Shown: one piece after another, positions 17,898 through 25,907 of the stretch
Numbering within the stretch: the stretch's first letter is position 1
Layout of the letters: each line of letters starts with the position of its first letter
DNA from: Enterobacter kobei
Lineage (GTDB): Bacteria > Pseudomonadota > Gammaproteobacteria > Enterobacterales > Enterobacteriaceae
Assembly (NCBI RefSeq): GCF_018323985.1
Contig: NZ_AP024590.1
Coordinates: 4,092,001-4,156,000, forward strand
DNA length: 64,000 nt
Direction: 5' to 3'
Position numbers and translations under genes: made by a program
The notes under the pieces: model-generated
Seen by the model: the letters and a program-made list of their open reading frames with translations, nothing else
The model's database searches: none
What the model was told of the DNA's origin: nothing

Positions 17898-18741
17898 GTT
17901 GCTCCCCTTTTTTCAGCAGGCGCAGGACACGCTGCGGCAGCGGTTTTAGCCCCGGCTCGGCGCTGTCGCGCAGATCGTCGCCGATAATATTCAGCGCGAG
18001 GATCAGCAGCACAATGGCGATACCGGGAAAAAAGGTCATCCACCAGGCGGTAAAGATCACCGCTTTTCCCTCCAGCAGCAGGTTGCCGAGGCTTGGCGTT
18101 GGCGCAGGCACACCGGATCCTAAAAAGCTCAGCGCGGCCTCGGTCAGAATAGCTACCGAGAACACCCAGGTGACCTGCACAATCAGCGGTGACAGCACAT
18201 TCGGCAGCAGGTGTAACCAGATAATCCGCGCCGAGGAAGCCCCTTGCGCGCGCAGGGCTTCGATGAAGTTTTTTTCTTTGATGACCAGCGCCGCGCCGCG
18301 GATCACCCGCGCAATGGACGGCACATATACCAGCGACAGCGCCAGCACGACGTTAGCGATATTCGGCCCCAGCACACCGACGATGGCGATAGCCAGCAGC
18401 AACGACGGAAAGGCGAACAGCCCGTCGCAGACGCGCATCAGAATGCGATCCACCGGGCGATACCAGGCGCAGAGCAACCCGGTCACCATGCCGATCGCGC
18501 CAGCTATGACTGCCACCGCCGCGCCGACGGAAAAGGACACCCGCACCGCCAGCGCCACGCGCACAAACAGATCGCGGCCAAAGTTATCGGTGCCAAACCA
18601 GTGCGCCGCGCCGGGGGCCTTCAGGCGGCTGAGCGGATCGATAGCATAGGGATCGTAAGGGCTGAAAAAGGTGCTGCACACCGAGAGCAGCACAATGCCC
18701 GCCAGTACGCCGCACCATAGCCAGAGTTTCTTACGCGTCAT
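17890..18741 (-). CDS. dipeptide-type ABC transporter permease (DppC-like)
   Basis: A 283-residue inner-membrane permease with about six hydrophobic segments. It shows the DppC/OppC N-terminal pattern of a single helix followed by a short periplasmic stretch (DPLSRLKAPGAAHWFGTDNFG, in part). The EAA loop that contacts the ATPases reads EALRAQGASSARIIWLHLLPN. It pairs with the DppB-like permease just upstream, whose stop it overlaps by four bases, and with the two ATPases downstream. Confidence 0.92.
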   Translation of the reverse strand: MTRKKLWLWCGVLAGIVLLSVCSTFFSPYDPYAIDPLSRLKAPGAAHWFGTDNFGRDLFVRVALAVRVSFSVGAAVAVIAGAIGMVTGLLCAWYRPVDRILMRVCDGLFAFPSLLLAIAIVGVLGPNIANVVLALSLVYVPSIARVIRGAALVIKEKNFIEALRAQGASSARIIWLHLLPNVLSPLIVQVTWVFSVAILTEAALSFLGSGVPAPTPSLGNLLLEGKAVIFTAWWMTFFPGIAIVLLILALNIIGDDLRDSAEPGLKPLPQRVLRLLKKGEQHG

Positions 18742-19697
18742 GGACTTTCACTCCCTTCAACGGACAGGCGCGGATCGACCATATAGCTGAGCACGTCCAC
18801 CGCCAGGTTAATCAGCACGTAACAGACGGTGATCAGCAGCACCACGCCCTGGATCACGGTGAAATCCCGCCGTTCGATGGAGTCCACCACCAGCGAGCCG
18901 ACGCCGGGAATGCCAAACACGCTTTCGATGACGATGGTGCCCGTCACCAGCGAGGCGAACGATTCCCCGCAGATGGTCAGTACCGGGATCAGGGCGTTTT
19001 TCAGCGTATGGCGCAGCAACACCATGCGTTCGGGCACGCCTTTGGCGCGGGCGGTATGAATAAAATTCTCCTGCAACACGTCGAGCATGACCGCGCGGGT
19101 CATGCGTGAGATCAGCGCGGCAATACGAAAACCGAGCGCAATGGCGGGCAGGGTCAGATACCAGACGTTTTGCAGCCCGTTTTCATTAGTGGAGCGGTAA
19201 CCCACCACCGGAAACCAGCGCAGTTGCACGGCGAAGAAGAAGATCAGAAATAAACCAAGCAGAAATCCCGGTACCGACATGCCGAAGGTCGCCAGCGCGC
19301 GGATGACACGATCGGCCATGCCGCCATGCTGCCAGGCGCTGATCGCCCCGCTCGCCAGACCCAGCACCAGCGCGATCAGTTGCGCGTACAGCGCAAGGGC
19401 CAGCGTGGGAGTGAGATGCTGTAAAAACAGCTCGCTGACGCTGGCATTGAGAAACAGCGAGTGGCCGAGATCGCCGGACAACACCGCCCCCGCCCAGCGC
19501 ACAAACTGCATCAGCAGCGGCTGATCCAGCCCCATCTGCTGGCGCAGCGCGGCAATGTCCTGCGGGCTCGCGTCGTTGCCGAGGATCACCAGCACCGGAT
19601 CGCCTGGTGCAAGATGCACCAGGCAAAACACCACCAGCGATACCACCAGCAACACGGGCAGCAGCGCCATCAGCCGGTGAAACAAGAACCACTTCAT
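18738..19697 (-). CDS. dipeptide-type ABC transporter permease (DppB-like)
   Basis: A 319-residue inner-membrane permease. It has the DppB signature of an N-terminal helix (LLPVLLVVSLVVFCLVHLAPGDP, positions about 13-35) and the periplasmic segment with DASPQDIAALRQQMGLDQPL. The EAA loop near residue 220 contains FIHTARAKGVPERMVLLRH. It starts 12 bases after the stop of the substrate-binding protein gene and overlaps the DppC-like gene by four bases. Confidence 0.92.
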   Translation of the reverse strand: MKWFLFHRLMALLPVLLVVSLVVFCLVHLAPGDPVLVILGNDASPQDIAALRQQMGLDQPLLMQFVRWAGAVLSGDLGHSLFLNASVSELFLQHLTPTLALALYAQLIALVLGLASGAISAWQHGGMADRVIRALATFGMSVPGFLLGLFLIFFFAVQLRWFPVVGYRSTNENGLQNVWYLTLPAIALGFRIAALISRMTRAVMLDVLQENFIHTARAKGVPERMVLLRHTLKNALIPVLTICGESFASLVTGTIVIESVFGIPGVGSLVVDSIERRDFTVIQGVVLLITVCYVLINLAVDVLSYMVDPRLSVEGSESP

Positions 19698-19709
19698 AGA
19701 CGTCTCCGG

Positions 19710-21269
19710 TTACGGCGTGACGGTGACATTCCACAGCACCGGCCCAATCAGATCATGGTAGCCGTGCACGTTTTTCTTCAGGGCGACCGGCTCCGGCGTG
19801 GTATGGCCAAGCACGATCACCGGCAGGTACTGCCAGGTCAGCACGTTCAGTTTATCCACCAGCGGTCGCGCTGCTTTCAGCGATGCCGCCTGCTTGATGC
19901 CATCAAGCGCCGCATCGATTTCCGGGCTGTTGCTCAGACCCGGGAACTTCGCGCGGGAGTCGAGGAACGGATACTGGTGCAACACCTGACGCATGGAGAA
20001 CTCCAGCGCGCACAGGTCGAAGTTCTTCGGATCCTGACGGCGTTGCAGCACCGTCGGCCAGTCGTAGACATCCAGTCGGGATTTGACGCCGATCTGCTTG
20101 AGCACCTGCTGGGCGACAATCGCCAGGTTATACAGCTCTGCATACTCTTTAGTAGCGATAATCACCACTTCTTCGCCGTTATAGCCGGATTCTTTGACCA
20201 GTTTGCGAGCCTCCTCGAGTTTATGCTGGTTCCAGAACGGCTTGCCCGCCTCGCTGTACCAGTCCACCTGATTCGGGAATCCCAGCGACGGATCTTCTTT
20301 AAAGAAACGCGGATCGCTGTAACCTGCCAGCAGCGTCTGGTGCACGTCGAGCGCGAGGTTAAACGCCTGTCTAAGCTTTAGGTTAGCGAACGGCCCTTGC
20401 TGCTTGTTGAACAGATAGGTGATCAGCGAACCGCCGCTTTCGGGCCGCGCAAGGTTCAGATCCGGCGCGTTGGTAAGAGCATCGATATTGTCTTTCGGCA
20501 GGTTAAATACAATGTCGTATTCGCCGGTCATCGCCCCGGCCAGCCGCGTGGATTCATCGGTGATATAGCGGAACCAGATGTCTTTTACGTTGGCTGGCTT
20601 AGCGCCGGAAAGTCCGCTGGACGGGTCTTTGCGCGACACAAAGCCGTCATAGCGCGTCAGGTGTAAATACTCGCCCTGTTTAAACTCCGCCAGTTTGTAT
20701 GGTCCGGTGCCGATAAGCTCGGTGACCGGTTTTTTGCTGCTGTTGGCCTGGTCGATCAAGCGTTTGGGCATGATGGCGGCGATGTTTTTCACATCCGCCA
20801 GCACATTCAGGGCGATCAGTGAAGGCTCCGGCAACGTCAGACGCACGGTTTTGTCGTCGACTTTGCTGAACTGCGCCCCTGGCAGGTTGGCTTTCCCCTG
20901 CGTTGAAACCGCCAGCCAGCGCGTCATGGAAGCCACCACGTCATCGGCGGTGAGCGGCTGACCATCGTGGAACTTCACGTCGTCGCGCAGCACGAAGGTG
21001 TAGATTTTGCGATCGTCGCTGAGCGTATAGGACGCCACCAGATCCGGCACCGGCTCAAACTTATCGTTGATGGTGAACAGCTCTTCAAAGATATGGCGAT
21101 CCACATCGGAGGTGGCGTTATTGGTGGTGAGATACGGATCGAGGGTGCCGGGCCGGTTGCCATAAGCGATGTTCAGCGTCGCATTACGGTTCACGGCCTC
21201 GGCCAGTGCGCTTCCCCAGGGTAAAGCCGCCGCCAGCAGCAGTGCGGCGGCAGAGAATGTCATTTTCAT
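19710..21269 (-). CDS. periplasmic solute-binding protein of the peptide class (SBP_bac_5)
   Basis: A 519-residue periplasmic binding protein with a Sec signal peptide cleaved near ALAEA (about residue 23). It has the class C fold of DppA/OppA: LNIAYGNRPGTLDPYLTTN at the mature start, FVLRDDVKFHDGQPLTADDV near residue 100 and GTGPYKLAEFKQGEYL near residue 207. Such proteins bind peptides but also nickel, opines and other amino-acid conjugates, so the ligand is not fixed by homology. Its partners are the four transporter genes downstream. Immediately upstream, 23 bases away, is the M20 amidohydrolase, which suggests it delivers that enzyme's substrate. Confidence 0.9.
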   Translation of the reverse strand: MKMTFSAAALLLAAALPWGSALAEAVNRNATLNIAYGNRPGTLDPYLTTNNATSDVDRHIFEELFTINDKFEPVPDLVASYTLSDDRKIYTFVLRDDVKFHDGQPLTADDVVASMTRWLAVSTQGKANLPGAQFSKVDDKTVRLTLPEPSLIALNVLADVKNIAAIMPKRLIDQANSSKKPVTELIGTGPYKLAEFKQGEYLHLTRYDGFVSRKDPSSGLSGAKPANVKDIWFRYITDESTRLAGAMTGEYDIVFNLPKDNIDALTNAPDLNLARPESGGSLITYLFNKQQGPFANLKLRQAFNLALDVHQTLLAGYSDPRFFKEDPSLGFPNQVDWYSEAGKPFWNQHKLEEARKLVKESGYNGEEVVIIATKEYAELYNLAIVAQQVLKQIGVKSRLDVYDWPTVLQRRQDPKNFDLCALEFSMRQVLHQYPFLDSRAKFPGLSNSPEIDAALDGIKQAASLKAARPLVDKLNVLTWQYLPVIVLGHTTPEPVALKKNVHGYHDLIGPVLWNVTVTP

Positions 21270-21292
21270 TGTTTTTCTGGCTCCGGTGGCGA

Positions 21293-22510
21293 TCAGGCCG
21301 CGTTTGAGGTGGTAGGTCGTCCGGCAAATTCATCCTTCGCCGCCTGAAGCAGCGCAGGCTCGGTGAGTAACCGCAGCCCGGCGCGCGCCAGCACCAGCGC
21401 GGCGGTGATTAAGGCTTCGTACCCTTTTTCGGAGTTGGCGGCTTCGCGGAACGCGACCGTGTGGCCGATCAAATCGTCCGGGCCAATCTTGATGGACGGA
21501 TGCGCAGTAGGCACCGCATGGCTGATATCGCCGACGTCCGTGGATCCTTTGCCCTCTTTGGCGCTGAGATCCACCGGTTCGCCCACCGCCGTGAACTCCT
21601 CAAGAAAGAGGTTATTCAGCGTGTCGTTGATGTTGAAATCCCGCGGGCCGACCTGATGCTCAATTTTTACCGTCGCACCGGTCGCCAGCGCCGCACCTTC
21701 AGCGATCGCCCGGATGCGTGGCTCCAGCGCTTCAACGGCTTCACGGGTTTCTGCGCGAATGTAAAAGTGCGCTGAGGCGTATTCAGGGATCACGTTCGGC
21801 GCCTGGCCGCCGTTGGTGATGATGCCGTGAACACGCACGCCGTCCGGCAGTTGCTGGCGCAACACGCTGATGCCGTTATAGAGCAGCACCAGCGCATCCA
21901 GCGCGTTGACCCCTTTGTGCGGCGAGCTGCCCGCATGGGACGGTTTGCCGTAGAAATGGAAATACAGATGATTATTAGCGAGGAATGGCCCGGTCAGACG
22001 CGTTCTGCCGCCCGGATGCACCATCATCGCCGCGTCTACCTCCCGCAGGAATCCGTGCTCCACAAAGCGGGCTTTAACATTGCCGTTCGGGCCGCCTTTA
22101 CCGCGCAGCCCGCCCTCTTCCGCAGGCGTGCCCAGTACTACGACGTTGCCGCCGGTTTTATCCAGCGTCTGGCTCAGCGCAATGGCGGCGGCGATGCTGG
22201 AAACGCCGATGATGTTATGTCCACAGGCATGGCCAATGTCGATCAGCGCATCAAATTCAGCGAGATAAGCAATAGTCGGCCCCGGTTTGCCGCTCTTCTT
22301 AACGGCGTAAAAAGCGGTTTCGTGACCGGCAACGTTTGCGGTGACGGTGAAGCCATTTTTTTCAAGCAACGCGGTCAGGAGGCCGCTGGCATAGTATTCA
22401 TTGTTACCGGTTTCCGGGTGCGCATGAATATCTTTTGAGATGGCGATGTACTCGTCGCGGTGTTGATTAAGGCTCTGTTCCAGTCGTGCGGTTAACTCAC
22501 TGATGCTCAT
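21293..22510 (-). CDS. M20-family amidohydrolase/dipeptidase
   Basis: A 405-residue cytoplasmic zinc amidohydrolase of the M20 (AbgB/PM20D2-like) group. Members cleave N-acyl amino acids, aminobenzoyl-glutamate or unusual dipeptides. Metal and catalytic motifs are DIGHACGHNIIGVSS (about residue 100), GTPAEEGGLRGKGG (about 135) and MMVHPGGRTRL, with a dimerisation domain in the middle. I use the ATG at 22510, which is preceded by AGGTGG. A GTG three codons upstream is open but lies inside that ribosome-binding site. It sits between two ABC importers, one sulfonate-type and one peptide-type, so a conjugated amino acid is the likely substrate. Confidence 0.85.
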   Translation of the reverse strand: MSISELTARLEQSLNQHRDEYIAISKDIHAHPETGNNEYYASGLLTALLEKNGFTVTANVAGHETAFYAVKKSGKPGPTIAYLAEFDALIDIGHACGHNIIGVSSIAAAIALSQTLDKTGGNVVVLGTPAEEGGLRGKGGPNGNVKARFVEHGFLREVDAAMMVHPGGRTRLTGPFLANNHLYFHFYGKPSHAGSSPHKGVNALDALVLLYNGISVLRQQLPDGVRVHGIITNGGQAPNVIPEYASAHFYIRAETREAVEALEPRIRAIAEGAALATGATVKIEHQVGPRDFNINDTLNNLFLEEFTAVGEPVDLSAKEGKGSTDVGDISHAVPTAHPSIKIGPDDLIGHTVAFREAANSEKGYEALITAALVLARAGLRLLTEPALLQAAKDEFAGRPTTSNAA

Positions 22511-22546
22511 GGCTTCCACCTTTTCGTGATGTCGGTTGATTGGGGG

Positions 22547-23326
22547 TTAACTCAGGTGACGCTTTGCCTCCTGACGGACGCGATGCAGAACGTGATGCTT
22601 TATTTCGCCGTAGCGCGGGTGTTCAACGAGGGTTTCGATGTCGCGATCGCGATCGAAGGGACTGACGATCTCTTCCACGATCTTGCCAGGTTTTGCCGAC
22701 ATGATCAGGATACGATCGGCGAGGAACAGGGCTTCTTCCACATCGTGGGTGACAAACAGCAGCGTGGTATCCGTTTCCAGCCAGGCGTTGCGCAGCAATT
22801 CCTGCATCATCATGCGCGTCTGGGCATCAAGGGCGCCAAACGGCTCGTCAAGCAGCAGCACTTCCGGCTCCGGCAACCAGGCGCGCGCCAGCGCCACGCG
22901 CTGTTTCATACCGCCCGATAACTGCCAGGGGGCGTGATGTTCAAAACCTTTCAGCCCGACGCGAGCCAGCCAGTCCAGCGCCTTCGCGTTCACGTCGTCT
23001 TTGCGGTGGCTGCCAAGGCGCGGGCCAAAGGTGACGTTATCCAGCACCGACAGCCAGGGAAACAGATTGGGCTGCTGGAAAATCATCCCGCGCGAGGGAC
23101 CGGGCTTGCGCACCGGTTCGCCGCCGCTTAACACGCGTCCGCTGTCAGGCTGGTTAAATCCGGCAACGAGGTTGAGAATGGTGGATTTTCCGCAGCCCGA
23201 CGGCCCCAGCAACACTACAAACTCGCCCTTCTCAAGGGTGAGGGAGACGTCTTCCAGTACGGTAAAGGGATGCGGTTTCGCCGCAAATTGCAGGGACACC
23301 TGCTCCAGCGCAATCTGTACAGCCAT
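22547..23326 (-). CDS. taurine/sulfonate-type ABC transporter ATP-binding protein (TauB/SsuB-like)
   Basis: A 259-residue ATPase of the nitrate/sulfonate/taurine importer class. Walker A LLGPSGCGKST is at about residue 40, then FQQPNLFPWLSVLDNV, signature LSGGMKQRVALARA and Walker B VLLLDEPFGALD. The Q-loop NLFPWLSV stretch is typical of TauB and SsuB. Its start codon shares one base with the stop of the permease gene upstream. It is followed 36 bases later by the M20 hydrolase. E. coli tau and ssu loci lie elsewhere, so this is an additional system. Confidence 0.9.
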   Translation of the reverse strand: MAVQIALEQVSLQFAAKPHPFTVLEDVSLTLEKGEFVVLLGPSGCGKSTILNLVAGFNQPDSGRVLSGGEPVRKPGPSRGMIFQQPNLFPWLSVLDNVTFGPRLGSHRKDDVNAKALDWLARVGLKGFEHHAPWQLSGGMKQRVALARAWLPEPEVLLLDEPFGALDAQTRMMMQELLRNAWLETDTTLLFVTHDVEEALFLADRILIMSAKPGKIVEEIVSPFDRDRDIETLVEHPRYGEIKHHVLHRVRQEAKRHLS

Positions 23327-24096
23327 TATTCTTTCCCTGCCCAGGGCACAAACACGCGTTGCAGGCCGAGGATGAGTAAATCAAGGAGATAACCTATGCC
23401 GCCGAGCAGCAGAATGCCCAGCATGACGATATCGGTGCGTAAGTAAGAGCTGGCATTGATCACCATCCAGCCCAGACCGGAACTGGCAGCGACCATTTCG
23501 GCGGCGATAAGCGACGTCCAGCCAATGCCGATCGACAGCCTGACGGTAGTAAACAGATCCGGCAGCGCGTCCGGCAACACTACGCGCAGGAAGATTTGTT
23601 GCCGGGAGGCACCGAGGGTTTGCGCCACGCGGATGCGTGAGCGCCCGATGCGCTCCACTGCGGCGCTGGCGCCCACCACCACGCTCAGGAAGGTGGCGAT
23701 GAAAATCAGAAAGAATTTCGAGCTTTCCCCAATGCCAAGCCATACCACCGCCAGCGGAATAAGGGCGATTTTGGGCAGCGGGCGCAAAAACTGCACGAAG
23801 GGGTTAAGCACCGCCGCCAGCCCGTCTGACAGGCCCATCAACAGGCCGAGCGGAATACCGATCACAATCGCCACCGCAAAGGCACTGAGCGCCCGCGCCA
23901 GGCTGACGGCGATATGCTGCCAGAGCGGCACCTGCCGGTAACCGTCGGCCAACAGTTCTTCCGTCGTCAGACCAATATCCGTCAGCGACGGCAGCAGCAG
24001 CGGGTCAACCCACTGGCGGGTGGCGGCCACCTGCCAGAGTATAAAGAAGATCGCCACCGACAACACGCTGATGGCGATATGCTGACTCACTCTCAT
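23326..24096 (-). CDS. taurine/sulfonate-type ABC transporter permease (TauC/SsuC-like)
   Basis: A 256-residue inner-membrane permease with about six hydrophobic segments. The conserved class motif LRPLPKIALIPLAVVWLGIGE is split around residues 106-126, and the EAA loop reads VAQTLGASRQQIFLRVVLP. Both are typical of TauC/SsuC. It overlaps the binding-protein gene upstream by four bases and abuts the ATPase gene downstream, so the three subunits form one operon in the order A-C-B. Confidence 0.9.
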   Translation of the reverse strand: MRVSQHIAISVLSVAIFFILWQVAATRQWVDPLLLPSLTDIGLTTEELLADGYRQVPLWQHIAVSLARALSAFAVAIVIGIPLGLLMGLSDGLAAVLNPFVQFLRPLPKIALIPLAVVWLGIGESSKFFLIFIATFLSVVVGASAAVERIGRSRIRVAQTLGASRQQIFLRVVLPDALPDLFTTVRLSIGIGWTSLIAAEMVAASSGLGWMVINASSYLRTDIVMLGILLLGGIGYLLDLLILGLQRVFVPWAGKE

Positions 24097-25100
24097 TTTG
24101 CGTTCACCGCCGCATCGCGAAGGTAACGGGAGTTGATAGCGGTATCCCAGTTAGCAGGAATGTCGCGCTTGCGGATCTCGCCAATGCCGGCGAGGAAGTT
24201 TGAGGTTTTGGTCAGCGCTTTGCCGATGCCGCTGTCGGTGGTGTGTGTGCCGTCGCCCAGCCAGGCGGCGGTGCCCTGTTCACTCAGCGTCGGGTATTCC
24301 AGCCCGCCCAGCGTATTGGCCGCCGTGGTCACCGGCGCGCCCACTTCTTTCGCCACGATAGCGGCGGCGCGCTCAGGATCTTTTTTGAACTCATTGACCT
24401 TTTCCTGATGCACGCGCAAGAAGGCGCTGACCACATCGGGATACTGCTCGGCAAAGGCTTTGCGCACCACATAGTTGTTGTAGATCAGGTAACCCGCCTG
24501 TTGCAGATCTTTGGTGGCGAACACCTGGTGCCCGCCAGCCGATTCCAGCTCCTGGGCGAAAGGCGCCCAGACGTAGCCTGCATCAATATCGCCCCGCTTC
24601 CATGCAGCAACCATTTCTGCCGGACGCAGGGGCAACAGGGTAATTTTGCTGCGATCGAGTTTGTTGACGCTGATCGCCGCCTCCAGCGCATATTGCGCGG
24701 TGGAATTTGGCGGATAAGCGACACGTTTACCTTCAATATCATTTATGCGGGTGATGCCGTCTTTACCGATTAAGCGTTCGTAGCTGGCGATCACGCCGGA
24801 CACGCCGATTATTTCCACCGGTAATTTACGCACAATGCCCGCCGTCGCCGGGCTGGAGCCAAAATTGGCAATATCAATAGCATTACTGGCGAAATAGGTT
24901 AACGCATCGGCTCCGGACGCAAATTGCACCCATTTCACTTTGCTGTTTAACGCTTTATCCAGTGAGCCATCGGCTTTCGCCAGCATTAATACCTGCGAAC
25001 CGCCGCTATAAGCAATACGGACTTCTTCCGGCGTAGCGGCAAAAGAAATCTGCGACCATAAGCTACCCGCTGCCAGTAATAAGCAGAGACTTTTTTTCAT
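24093..25100 (-). CDS. taurine/sulfonate-type ABC transporter periplasmic binding protein (TauA/SsuA-like)
   Basis: A 335-residue exported protein with a signal peptide ending near ISFAAT (about residue 22). It belongs to the TauA/SsuA/ThiY-like fold. Characteristic features are VRIAYSGGSQVLMLAKADGS at the mature N-terminus, FGSSPATAGIVRKLPVEIIG and the AWKRGDIDAGYVWAPF motif near residue 175. Members bind taurine, alkanesulfonates, nitrate or related anions. A sulfonated amino acid would fit the neighbouring lyase and racemase. A 90-base gap separates it from the racemase; I see an AGGAT ribosome-binding site there but no convincing separate promoter. Confidence 0.88.
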   Translation of the reverse strand: MKKSLCLLLAAGSLWSQISFAATPEEVRIAYSGGSQVLMLAKADGSLDKALNSKVKWVQFASGADALTYFASNAIDIANFGSSPATAGIVRKLPVEIIGVSGVIASYERLIGKDGITRINDIEGKRVAYPPNSTAQYALEAAISVNKLDRSKITLLPLRPAEMVAAWKRGDIDAGYVWAPFAQELESAGGHQVFATKDLQQAGYLIYNNYVVRKAFAEQYPDVVSAFLRVHQEKVNEFKKDPERAAAIVAKEVGAPVTTAANTLGGLEYPTLSEQGTAAWLGDGTHTTDSGIGKALTKTSNFLAGIGEIRKRDIPANWDTAINSRYLRDAAVNAK

Positions 25101-25190
25101 TTTATTATCCTGTGAGGAAATTCATTATTTAGCGCCCGACCAGTATATTCAGCAGGCGGTGATTTATTTATACGGATTATTGCTAAGCTT

Positions 25191-25907
25191 TTATTCACAA
25201 CAGGAATGGCGATAATCCTGCCAGAGAGATGAACAGCGCTCCGCCAGCGCCTGCGCGGGATCAATAGCGTGGGATAGAAAAGGAGAGTCGATGGCTTTCA
25301 GAGCGACCGGCACTTCGGTGCAGGCGAGGATTAACCGCTGCGCCCCGCGTTCTACCAGCGCCTGCGCCTGCCGCGCCAGCAACTCGCCGCCTTCGTGCAA
25401 CGCGCCGCGCTTGACCGCGTAGCAACCCGGTACGAACAGATTTTCCAGCTCGTGCGCCTCAGGCACTACCGCCGTGATACCCAGACGGCATAGCCCCTGC
25501 TGATACCAGCCCGCATCCAGCGTGCCTTTAGTGGCGATCACTCCAACGCGCGTGGCGTGCTCAGAACGGATCTGCGTAAGGGTGGCCTCAACGATATGCA
25601 CCAGCGGCGCGGCGCTTGCCGCCTGTAAAGCGTCAAACCAGTGATGGGCGGTATTGCAGGGAATGGCGATGTGGCTCGCCCCTGCGGCGTTTAAGGTTTT
25701 GATACCGTTGAGCAACTGCGGCAGCGGCGACGGGCCGGTGCCCGCCAGCGCCTGTTGCCGGTCGGCGATCTGCGGTACGTTCCACGCCAGCACCGGGATC
25801 TGCTGCTGATCGCGCTGCGCGGGCGTGGCATCCAGCAGTTTTGTCATAAAATCCACCGTCGCCAGCGGCCCCATGCCGCCCAGCACACCGAGCAGGAAGG
25901 GTGTCAT
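25191..25907 (-). CDS. Asp/Glu-family racemase
   Basis: A 238-residue cofactor-independent amino-acid racemase. Both catalytic cysteines of the family are visible: IPCNTAHHW near residue 85 and LACTEVPVAL near residue 195. The N-terminal motif GVLGGMGPLATVDF is typical of aspartate-racemase-type members. Its start overlaps the stop of the PLP-lyase gene by four bases, so the two are coupled. It may convert one enantiomer of the imported amino acid into the one the lyase accepts; which amino acid is not determined by sequence. Confidence 0.88.
   Translation of the reverse strand: MTPFLLGVLGGMGPLATVDFMTKLLDATPAQRDQQQIPVLAWNVPQIADRQQALAGTGPSPLPQLLNGIKTLNAAGASHIAIPCNTAHHWFDALQAASAAPLVHIVEATLTQIRSEHATRVGVIATKGTLDAGWYQQGLCRLGITAVVPEAHELENLFVPGCYAVKRGALHEGGELLARQAQALVERGAQRLILACTEVPVALKAIDSPFLSHAIDPAQALAERCSSLWQDYRHSCCE

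Noticed and set aside
19461..20381. A 306-codon plus-strand frame inside the peptide-type transporter genes
   Set aside because: It is antisense to a binding protein with signal peptide and a permease; the translation is Gln/His/Arg-rich without domains.
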